The position numbers and the translations under genes were made by a program. Source: an uncultured Erysipelotrichaceae bacterium (lineage in GTDB: Bacteria > Bacillota_I > Bacilli_A > RF39 > UBA660). Taken from it: a stretch of DNA of 12,557 nt. Below, one piece after another: positions 6,423-12,557 of the stretch. The notes under the pieces are model-generated. The model had not been told where the DNA came from. It searched no databases and saw nothing but the letters and a program-made list of their open reading frames with translations. Every line of letters begins with the position of its first letter. The stretch's first letter is position 1. Location of the stretch: positions 1-12,557 of the forward strand of contig CADBMU010000010.1 in assembly GCA_902795845.1 (NCBI GenBank). Reading direction: 5' to 3'.

Positions 6423-6875
6423 TTATTCTCCCTTAATATATCCAAGTTTTTGTAATTTAGCTATAAGTTTATCAGAAGTAGTATCACCATTAATTCTATT
6501 TAATGTAGTTTCTTCTTCACCATTTTTATAAAATACAGTAGTAGGGGTACCACTGATACTTGCAATAGCATTAACTCTTGCAATATCAGTAGATTTTACT
6601 TTAGTTAAATTTAAATCATAGATTTTAATATTATATTTATTACTCACTTCTTTTAACACTGGAGCATAAGCTTCACAATGACTACAACCATCTTGAGTAA
6701 ATACTAAAACAAATGAATCTTTATTATTTATTTTTTTCTCCAGTTCATTTACATCAATATAAACTATATCACCATCAGTTTTAACATTATTACTTGTTTT
6801 ACTTGCAAAATAAAAAACTCCAAAAATTGCAATTATTCCTAAAATTACACCTGTTATTATTAATTTATTTTTCAT
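6423..6875 (-). CDS. Membrane-anchored extracytoplasmic thioredoxin-like protein
   Basis: This 150-residue protein has an N-terminal signal anchor (about 5-25) followed by a thioredoxin fold facing outside. The active site is CSHC (64-67) after VLVFTQDG, and the cis-proline loop is SGTPTTV (108-114). Both are intact. The xSHC form is seen in thioredoxin-like and bacteriocin-accessory-type proteins. Likely role: disulfide exchange or reduction at the cell surface. It heads the minus-strand operon from the promoter at 6922-6894, with GGTGATA as the ribosome binding site. It stands head to head with an operon encoding two Cys-containing secreted proteins (one with 33 Cys), so those are plausible substrates. 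That is inference from position. Confidence 0.92.
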   Translation of the reverse strand: MKNKLIITGVILGIIAIFGVFYFASKTSNNVKTDGDIVYIDVNELEKKINNKDSFVLVFTQDGCSHCEAYAPVLKEVSNKYNIKIYDLNLTKVKSTDIARVNAIASISGTPTTVFYKNGEEETTLNRINGDTTSDKLIAKLQKLGYIKGE

Positions 6876-6893
6876 TATACTATCACCAATAAA

Positions 6894-6922
6894 AATATAT
6901 CATAAATCATTAATCTAAGCAA
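6894..6922 (-). promoter_or_regulatory. Promoter of the thioredoxin-CPBP-phosphoesterase operon
   Basis: On the minus strand TTGCTT (6922 to 6917), a 17-nt spacer, then TATATT (6899 to 6894) with an upstream TGA giving an extended -10. The ATG follows about 18 nt after the -10, with GGTGATA between. This is a good sigma-A-type match. Confidence 0.6.
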
Positions 6923-6954
6923 TTATTTTGCATTATTTATTATTAGATATTTAC

Positions 6955-6983
6955 TTGAAAATACTATGTTCTTGTGCTACAAT
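6955..6983 (+). promoter_or_regulatory. Strong sigma-A-type promoter of the Tad-like operon
   Basis: TTGAAA (6955-6960), exactly 17 nt, and TACAAT (6978-6983), preceded by TG at 6975-6976 (extended -10). It is close to consensus and the best promoter in the window. The predicted start is about 6990, leaving a ~24-nt leader with GGTTGGTGAT as the ribosome binding region. No operator-like inverted repeat is seen. Confidence 0.8.
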
Positions 6984-7013
6984 AAGACCATAGAAATTTA
7001 GGTTGGTGATATT

Positions 7014-7763
7014 ATGCGAAAAAATGCAAAGTATATCTTAGTATCTTTGATGTCATTTTGTTTTGCAGTAAACGTTAATGCTGCAGAATGCAGTTATGAA
7101 AAACAGGTTGAACTTAATAATATTGCATCTACTGTAAAAGCAACTTATGAAGAAACAGAAATTGATACTGGTGAAACAATGAATTACGTTGATGAAGATG
7201 GAGATATTCATCCAGATCAAAAAGTTCCGATTATGGAAAAAGGATTTAATATTAAGATTTTAAATATTACGAACGATATTAGTGTAAATGTTTCATCCGA
7301 CGATCAAAGGATTAATAGAACTTATTTTTATTCAGATTCAAATAATGGAGTAATTGATTTAGGCAATGTCATTGCTGATAAAGTAATAACTTATACTATA
7401 AAAGTTTATTCAAATGTTGATGGATGTGTATTAGATTTAAGAACATTTATCATGGTTACTCCAATGTATAATAGCTATTCTGAGTTTGAATTTTGTTCTC
7501 AATATCCAAATTTTGAATATTGTCAAGAATATACAACTGATACAACATATAATCTTGATGATTTTATGAAGAAATCAGAAGAATATAGAAAGACTAATAA
7601 AAAAGAAGAACAAAAAAATGAAACAAAGAAAACTCAAAATAAATTTTTAGATTTTATAAAAAAGAATAAAAAGTTGTTAATAGTAATAGGGTCAATCATA
7701 TTAATAGCAGGGGTTACTACTATTGTGATTATTATCATAAGAAAAAGGAGTAGATTAATATGA
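7014..7763 (+). CDS. Secreted type I membrane protein, first gene of the Tad-like operon
   Basis: This 249-residue protein has a signal peptide (1-23, cleavage expected after VNA), an extracellular domain (24-about 180), a Lys/Glu-rich stalk (185-220), a transmembrane helix (about 221-242) and a cytoplasmic RKRSR stop-transfer tail. The ectodomain has four Cys (26, 138, 161, 170), likely two disulfides. Around them, a beta-rich stretch (75-150, KGFNIKILNITNDISVNVSS and similar) looks like an immunoglobulin-like fold. No family is recognised. The ribosome binding region GGTTGGTGATATT precedes the ATG at 7014. Its stop overlaps the next start as ATGA (7760-7763), implying translational coupling with the 936-residue protein. 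It could anchor or chaperone that protein at the membrane. This role is inference from gene order and topology. Confidence 0.85.
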   Translation: MRKNAKYILVSLMSFCFAVNVNAAECSYEKQVELNNIASTVKATYEETEIDTGETMNYVDEDGDIHPDQKVPIMEKGFNIKILNITNDISVNVSSDDQRINRTYFYSDSNNGVIDLGNVIADKVITYTIKVYSNVDGCVLDLRTFIMVTPMYNSYSEFEFCSQYPNFEYCQEYTTDTTYNLDDFMKKSEEYRKTNKKEEQKNETKKTQNKFLDFIKKNKKLLIVIGSIILIAGVTTIVIIIIRKRSRLI

Positions 7764-10570
7764 AAAAAATATTAAAATATATTAGTTTAATTGGATTAAG
7801 TTCTTTTATATTAACTGGTAATGTAAAAGCTGTTGGAACGAATTTAAACAATCATCATTTAGCAACGATAAATCAAAAAAGTTTAGGATACTGGACTTTT
7901 AATCAAACAGTAGCAGGAGGAAAATGTAGCGGAACACCTATTTACTGTATTGATCATGGTAAATCAAATGTTGATGATTTTTCAAAATGTCAGGCTACGA
8001 ATGTATCGGGTACAGCATATGCTAAAATATTATCTAAATATCAAGAGCATGATCAAGTTGAGTATATGGTGAGAGTAATTGCTAAAAAATATGGAGATGC
8101 AAAAAGTAGTGCAAGTAATGATTATGCAATAGTTTCCTTTGATAAATGGTTATCTTCCAACTCTTTAAATGATCTTGCTAATGAATTAAATTCATATATT
8201 TCATTAAATAATAGGACAAAATTATCAAATAGTTCTAAAGAAATGACTTATACAAAAGAGATTGTAGGAAATAATGCAATAGTGAATATTTCTCTTAAAT
8301 TAGCAGTTCCAAATCTTAGTCAAAATAACTTTTCAACTACAAAAGGTGCGATAAATAGCGTTAGTTATAATAATGGAACATATTTAATTAATGTTACAAC
8401 GCCTATAGAATCTTGTAAAGGTGGGGATTTCCAACTTAAAGTTAATCTAAATGGAACAGTTACAGCCTCTTCTAATGGAGTTTATTTAATTAATTGTCCT
8501 GGAAAACTACAAAATTATATAGTAAATATTTCTAATAAGTGTTCAATAAGCGATATTATACCAAAAGAAAGTGATGATAGCGAAACATATGATATTACTA
8601 TTCCAGACGAAAATTGTAGTTGTAAAGCTTCAACTTCATTAAGTGGAAAATGTGATACAAACGGTAATGTAAAGGATTTAGAAGATGATACAAAATTAAA
8701 ATATTGTATTAGTCAAGGCGGTTTTGAAGAATTTTGTGGAACTAGCTTGAAGAAAGAAAATGATACACAGAAAAATGCTAAGCAACCTATATTATCTAAA
8801 ACTAAACCTGAAAAAACTAAAGTAAATTTAGGAGGTAATAATTACTGTGAAGTATATTGCTTAGAACAAATTGATTATGATTTCCCTGGTGAAATAGATA
8901 CACAAAATGGAAGCTATTTTAAACTAAAAAGAAATTGGAATAAATCAGATGATAGTGGTTCTAACATGAAAATAACTGGTACTAGAACATGTTATACTAC
9001 AGAAATAAAAAAGGATAAGTTTATATCTGAAGTAAAAAACATAGAAGAAAGAATAAGACTTGCATGGAATGATTACCAACGTAACAAAGCAATTGATAAG
9101 GCTGTAAAAAATAAAGCTGCTTATGCAAAAACAGGTTCTATGACTTGTGGAACAACTACGAGTACAGTACCTGTAACATCAAATTCTGGAACAAACAATA
9201 AAAATCAAAATAAAAATCAAAATAAAAATCAAACACAACAAACAACAACTATTCCTGTTCCAAAAACTGTTTCATATACTTATTATGCAGCAGATTTAAT
9301 TTATAAAGAAGAATTAGGAACATCAAATTCTATTGGAGCTTGGAATAATAATATTAATAATAAGCATGAATTATTTACATGGGGAGTACCAACATGTCAA
9401 AATGATGCATTAGTGGCTGGTACTGATCCAGAAGTAAATCTTAATGAAACATATAAGGCTCTATTAACTGAGTTAGCTAATAAGATTAATGAATATAAAT
9501 CATGTACTGAATGGGCAAATAATTATTGTTTTGATCCAATAATCGAATTCAGTTATGATGAAGTATATAAAGATGTTGAGGGTAAAATAGAAAAAACAAT
9601 TAGTGACTTAGGAACAACAACAAATAAGTATATTAGTATAAATGATTCTTATACAGATGGTACGAAATCAGCCGGAACATCAGAGGTTCAATATATTTAT
9701 GTTGATTCCGAAGATTCTAATATTCAAACTTCTAGTATAGATTTATCTACTCTTTATATGAAAGAAGAAGTAAAAAAAGAGGCAACTTATAAAGATGCTG
9801 TAAAAGAAGTTTATACTTATCATCCATATGGAACAATTGTTACTGATAAAAGTAAAGTAGAAAAACAAGAAAATTTAAAAAGTTTAGGATATGTATTCCC
9901 AGTTGCTTTACAACATGATCCTGATACAGGAGTTTACAATTATTATTTATCTATAACTAATATCGGTGTTGGCGGAAATGATGCTAAGTGTGCTAATGAT
10001 ACTTATACTAATAAAATTATGGGAGATAGTTGTTCAATCTTTAATACTAAGAATGAAGTTACTGCTGGTAAAGAGTATGTTTGTCAATATAAAACAAAAT
10101 CTTGTTCTGGTCCTGATTGTATAGTAGAATGTGTTTGCCCAGATAATTCTAAAAATTGTTATGTAGAAGATAAAAAATGTAAATTTAAAGAATGTCCTGA
10201 TTGTAAAGTTGAATGCATCGGATGTATATGGAATAATGGTGATACAACAGTTTCGTATAAGACAATTTCATTAGATGATGTTTATGTCGATGATAGTCAA
10301 AAAGGTCAAAACTGGTCTGATGATGCAGTACAAGAGATTGAAAGTAAAGGTCAAGAAATCTATAGTAATACACCAGTATTTGAAATAGATTTAACACCAA
10401 CTTTAACTTCAAAAATAAGAGCATATAATGCTGAAAATAAAGAATATAGTAATGATACATTAAGTTGTTCAGCTAATAATTCTAGTAACTCTTATTATTG
10501 TACTAGTAGTTTCTTAAAAGATTTCTTAAGTCAACAACATGCAAATTATAAAGATTTTGATAGAAAGTAA
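7760..10570 (+). CDS. Large secreted Cys-rich protein with an N-terminal thioester-domain-like module
   Basis: This 936-residue protein has a signal peptide (1-24, cleavage after VKA). It has no C-terminal transmembrane helix and no LPXTG motif, so it is released or held by a partner. It contains 33 Cys. Parts in order: residues 40-135 resemble a surface thioester domain, with YCIDHG (62-67) at the place of the thioester Cys and DYAIVSFDKW (121-130) where DYxxTQxxxW would lie, Ser126 replacing the Gln. Residues 165-260 are beta-rich. A Cys-containing region with CSCKAS follows (286-291), then NYCEVYCLEQIDYDFPG (361-377) and a charged helix (417-455). An Asn/Gln/Thr-rich linker (470-500) includes NKNQ three times. 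Residues 500-760 form a second large domain. Residues 775-822 are a dense cluster of 11 Cys. The C-terminal segment includes PVFEIDLTP (872-880). AAAGGAG lies 11 nt before the ATG. A surface adhesin or pilus-associated exoprotein is likely. The exact function is unknown. Confidence 0.85.
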   Translation: MKKILKYISLIGLSSFILTGNVKAVGTNLNNHHLATINQKSLGYWTFNQTVAGGKCSGTPIYCIDHGKSNVDDFSKCQATNVSGTAYAKILSKYQEHDQVEYMVRVIAKKYGDAKSSASNDYAIVSFDKWLSSNSLNDLANELNSYISLNNRTKLSNSSKEMTYTKEIVGNNAIVNISLKLAVPNLSQNNFSTTKGAINSVSYNNGTYLINVTTPIESCKGGDFQLKVNLNGTVTASSNGVYLINCPGKLQNYIVNISNKCSISDIIPKESDDSETYDITIPDENCSCKASTSLSGKCDTNGNVKDLEDDTKLKYCISQGGFEEFCGTSLKKENDTQKNAKQPILSKTKPEKTKVNLGGNNYCEVYCLEQIDYDFPGEIDTQNGSYFKLKRNWNKSDDSGSNMKITGTRTCYTTEIKKDKFISEVKNIEERIRLAWNDYQRNKAIDKAVKNKAAYAKTGSMTCGTTTSTVPVTSNSGTNNKNQNKNQNKNQTQQTTTIPVPKTVSYTYYAADLIYKEELGTSNSIGAWNNNINNKHELFTWGVPTCQNDALVAGTDPEVNLNETYKALLTELANKINEYKSCTEWANNYCFDPIIEFSYDEVYKDVEGKIEKTISDLGTTTNKYISINDSYTDGTKSAGTSEVQYIYVDSEDSNIQTSSIDLSTLYMKEEVKKEATYKDAVKEVYTYHPYGTIVTDKSKVEKQENLKSLGYVFPVALQHDPDTGVYNYYLSITNIGVGGNDAKCANDTYTNKIMGDSCSIFNTKNEVTAGKEYVCQYKTKSCSGPDCIVECVCPDNSKNCYVEDKKCKFKECPDCKVECIGCIWNNGDTTVSYKTISLDDVYVDDSQKGQNWSDDAVQEIESKGQEIYSNTPVFEIDLTPTLTSKIRAYNAENKEYSNDTLSCSANNSSNSYYCTSSFLKDFLSQQHANYKDFDRK
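9197..9232 (+). repeat. Three perfect 12-bp tandem repeats (NKNQ x3)
   Basis: The unit AATAAAAATCAA occurs three times without mismatch, in frame, encoding Asn-Lys-Asn-Gln (residues 480-491 of the large exoprotein). It lies in a flexible linker between the two halves of the protein. Copy number can change by slippage without shifting the frame, so linker length may vary between strains. Confidence 0.9.
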
Positions 10571-10590
10571 TAGAAAGGATTGAATAATAA

Positions 10591-11001
10591 ATGAAGGAAG
10601 TTTATTGGGGATATTGGTTAATAGTTTTAGGTGTATTCATAACAGTAGTTATGATGATGATATCAAATGTTACAACTTCTAGTACTCAAGATTATTATTT
10701 AATCAAAGAAATTACTGAAGCTTCAATGTTTGATGCAGTAGATTTAGCGTATTATAGAGAAAATCAAGAATTAAAAATTAATCAAGAAAAATTCGTTGAA
10801 AGTTTCATCAGAAGATTTTCTGAAAACGTAAGTATTTCTAAAACATATCATGTAGCATTTTATGATTTAAAAGAAATACCACCAAAAGTTAGTGTAAAAG
10901 TTTCAAGCAAATCAAGTGTATTTACTATTTCAGGAGATTCTAAAAGTTTTGATTTAGTTGATAAAGTTGATGGTATTCTTGAATTACCTAATAATAATTA
11001 A
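10591..11001 (+). CDS. TadE-like single-pass pseudopilin candidate
   Basis: This 136-residue protein has one N-terminal hydrophobic helix (about 6-28, WGYWLIVLGVFITVVMMMI) and a soluble extracellular domain (35-136). A short N-terminus, a helix running directly into an amphipathic region (35-80), then a beta-rich end (PPKVSVKVSSKSSVFTI, 97-113) is the layout of TadE/TadF minor pseudopilins. There is no Gly-Phe prepilin peptidase site and no Cys. Position between the exoprotein and a CpaB-like gene supports a pilus assembly role. It is preceded by AGAAAGGAT (10572-10580), 20 nt after the upstream stop. Family assignment is by topology and context, not by a recognised motif. Confidence 0.8.
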   Translation: MKEVYWGYWLIVLGVFITVVMMMISNVTTSSTQDYYLIKEITEASMFDAVDLAYYRENQELKINQEKFVESFIRRFSENVSISKTYHVAFYDLKEIPPKVSVKVSSKSSVFTISGDSKSFDLVDKVDGILELPNNN

Positions 11002-11022
11002 GAATAAAAAGGAGGAAAAATA

Positions 11023-11886
11023 ATGGCAAATTTTTTAACAACAGTAAAAAGATTTTTAGGAAATAAGAATACAGTAACAATTTTAGGAGTTATAGCCGGT
11101 GTATTAGTTTTATACATTGGCTATAATTGGCGTGTAAAGCAAGCTATAAAACCTGTTACTGTACCTTATGCTAAAGTTGAAATATCTTCAAGAACACAAA
11201 TTACTGAAGATATGATAGGATACATGGAAGTTTCAAGTAGTGTAATTTCTAATAGTCCTAACCTTATACAAAATGCAAGTCAAATAATTAATAATTATGC
11301 AGCATATGGAGTAACAATCCCTGCAAATAGTTTATTCTATACTTCTGCAATAATGACTGAATCAGAAATGCCTGATTCTGCATTTGCTGATATCCCTGAT
11401 GGATATACAATTTACTCATTATCAGTAGATTTACATGATACATATGGTAACTCAATATACCCTGGAAATTATATTGATTTATATTTAAAAGCTACTGATG
11501 ATAGTGGAAAAATAATTTTTGGTAAATTAATTGAAAGTATTGAAGTATTAGCAGTTAAAGATAGTCAAGGAAATCATGTTTTTGAAACTACTGTAGAATC
11601 AAGAACACCTGCAGAATTATTGTTTGCAGTACCTGATGATATGTACTTATTACTAATGAAAGCTGGTTATGTATCTGGTGGAGTTGAAATATTACCTGTA
11701 CCAAGAAATAAATCATATTCAGCAAATCCTGGTGAAACATCTGTTGCATCTGATTATATTAAAAACTTTATATTAGCTAAGACAGCAACAATCCCTGAAA
11801 ATGTTATCACTAATACAACAACAAATACAAATAATAATACAACTAATAATAATTCAAATACTAATAATAACAACGATAACGAATAA
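11023..11886 (+). CDS. cpaB: CpaB/RcpC-like SAF-domain pilus assembly protein
   Basis: This 287-residue protein has one N-terminal transmembrane helix (about 18-35). A SAF domain follows (about 44-125), with VTVPYAKVEISSRTQITEDMI (45-65) at its start, corresponding to the family's VxVAxxDIxxGTxIxxxML. Next is the RcpC/CpaB beta domain (about 128-235, with IPDGYTIYSLSVDL and YPGNYIDLYL). A low-complexity Asn/Thr tail ends the protein (262-287). CpaB sits in the Tad pilus envelope complex, in Gram-negatives next to the secretin. In a Gram-positive with no outer membrane it probably spans the wall or guides the fibre. It has a strong AAAAGGAGGA ribosome binding site (11009-11018), 22 nt after the previous stop, and is followed by the ATPase gene. 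Confidence 0.88.
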   Translation: MANFLTTVKRFLGNKNTVTILGVIAGVLVLYIGYNWRVKQAIKPVTVPYAKVEISSRTQITEDMIGYMEVSSSVISNSPNLIQNASQIINNYAAYGVTIPANSLFYTSAIMTESEMPDSAFADIPDGYTIYSLSVDLHDTYGNSIYPGNYIDLYLKATDDSGKIIFGKLIESIEVLAVKDSQGNHVFETTVESRTPAELLFAVPDDMYLLLMKAGYVSGGVEILPVPRNKSYSANPGETSVASDYIKNFILAKTATIPENVITNTTTNTNNNTTNNNSNTNNNNDNE

Positions 11887-11917
11887 TTAAAAGAATGAAT
11901 AAAAAGGAGGTGATTTT

Positions 11918-12557
11918 ATGAATGATGCTATATTTTCACAACTAGATTTTGGTCCAATTAATGAATTTTTAATGGACGATAATGTAACAGATATTTCATA
12001 TAGTAACAATGGTCAAGTATTTTTAAAAACTTTAACTAAAGGTGTTTATAAAGTAGAAAGACCTGAGATAAATAATGCTTTAATGGAAAAATTAGCATTT
12101 CAATGTTCAAATGTTATGGGTAAAACATTTAATATGGCCCATCCATTCCTAGATGCTGAAAGTACAGAGTTACGTTTGAATTTCGTTCATGAATCAATTG
12201 CTACTAATGGTATAGCAGTATTAATTCGTAAAACACCTGCTAAAATTCGTTTAAATAGAGAAAAATTAATTAGAGAAGATTATGTAACTGAAGATTTACT
12301 TAATTTCCTAATTGATTGCGTTCATGCTCGTTGTAATATTATAGTAAGTGGTGAAACTGGTTCAGGTAAAACAGAACTAGTTAAATATCTTGCTAGTAAT
12401 ACAAGAGAAGATGAAAAAATAATATCTATAGAAGATACTTTAGAGTTACACTTAGATAGAATTTATCCACATCGTGATATTGTAGCAATGAAAACAAATA
12501 ATATTGCATCTTATACAGATGTACTTGTTACATGTATGAGACAAAACCCAATTTGGA
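11918..12557 (+). CDS. cpaF: CpaF/TadA-type secretion ATPase, N-terminal part (cut by the window end)
   Basis: An open reading frame starts at ATG 11918 and runs off the window, giving 213 residues. The start is set by a near-perfect AAAGGAGGTGAT (11903-11914). It begins with a short N-terminal domain (GPINEFLMDDNVTDISYSN, 12-30), typical of the CpaF N-terminal region that precedes the ATPase core. Then come RLNFV...IATNGIAVLIRKTP (86-107), Walker A GETGSGKT (145-152), the aspartate box SIEDTLEL (170-177) and the start of the arginine/His-box region (TCMRQNPIW, 205-213). Walker B lies beyond the end. This hexameric cytoplasmic motor powers assembly of Tad pili or related secretion systems. 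Inner-membrane platform genes (TadB/TadC) would be expected next. The CpaF branch of the VirB11/GspE superfamily is inferred from the motifs and the preceding CpaB-like gene. Confidence 0.93.
   Translation, partial: MNDAIFSQLDFGPINEFLMDDNVTDISYSNNGQVFLKTLTKGVYKVERPEINNALMEKLAFQCSNVMGKTFNMAHPFLDAESTELRLNFVHESIATNGIAVLIRKTPAKIRLNREKLIREDYVTEDLLNFLIDCVHARCNIIVSGETGSGKTELVKYLASNTREDEKIISIEDTLELHLDRIYPHRDIVAMKTNNIASYTDVLVTCMRQNPIW

Noticed and set aside
7761..7763. Possible use of TGA as tryptophan (mycoplasma code), suggested by the short 5S rRNA
   Set aside because: Reading through this TGA hits TAA a few codons later, Trp is written TGG in all genes seen, and no conserved gene contains an internal TGA.
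10185..10460. Minus-strand reading frame within the large exoprotein gene
   Set aside because: It is Tyr/Leu/His-rich in a way expected from the opposite strand of Asp/Asn-rich coding sequence; no ribosome binding site.

Overview
The window comes from a low-GC, standard-code, probably endospore-forming member of the Firmicutes (Bacillota). The DNA is strongly AT-rich. Shine-Dalgarno sites are of AGGAGG or GGTGA type. A T-box riboswitch precedes tyrS, and a CotY/CotZ-type spore coat protein is encoded. TGA is read as a stop (TGA closes the gene ending at 7763) and Trp is TGG, so this is not a code-4 mollicute. The 5S rRNA is nevertheless only about 105 nt, as in Mollicutes, which hints at one of the AT-rich gut Bacilli lineages near them. 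That placement is inference.

Layout. Positions 1-345 hold the 3' end of a 23S rRNA, a short spacer and a 5S rRNA, closed by an intrinsic terminator (359-384). Positions 386-630 hold a sigma-A-type promoter and a tyrosine (UAC) T-box leader. The first gene under the T-box is a 138-residue protein that looks like a metal-ligand-free ImmA/IrrE relative, and tyrS follows with a 14-nt overlap. Next come a small Tyr/Pro-rich protein (2325-2516), a convergent SEDS-family (RodA/FtsW/SpoVE) polymerase, a small conserved hypothetical, a membrane-tethered orphan PTS EIIB-like domain, and a Cys-rich spore coat protein with a sigma-K-like promoter. A minus-strand envelope operon (6875 to 4867) encodes a tethered thioredoxin, a CPBP-family intramembrane protease and a tethered metallophosphoesterase that lacks some metal/catalytic residues.

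Divergent from that operon, a strong extended -10 promoter (6955-6983) starts a plus-strand operon that runs off the window end. It encodes a type I membrane protein, a 936-residue secreted protein with 33 Cys, a TadE-like single-pass pseudopilin candidate, a CpaB/RcpC-like SAF-domain protein, and the N-terminal 213 residues of a CpaF/TadA-type secretion ATPase. I read this as the start of a divergent Tad-like pilus/secretion locus whose first two genes are specific surface proteins rather than a classical Flp pilin.

The most interesting points are: (i) this Tad-like operon with a giant Cys-rich exoprotein whose N-terminus resembles a thioester domain lacking the thioester Gln; (ii) its head-to-head arrangement with an exported thioredoxin; (iii) several proteins that keep a family fold but lose or shift catalytic residues (ImmA-like, EIIB-like, metallophosphoesterase, SEDS).
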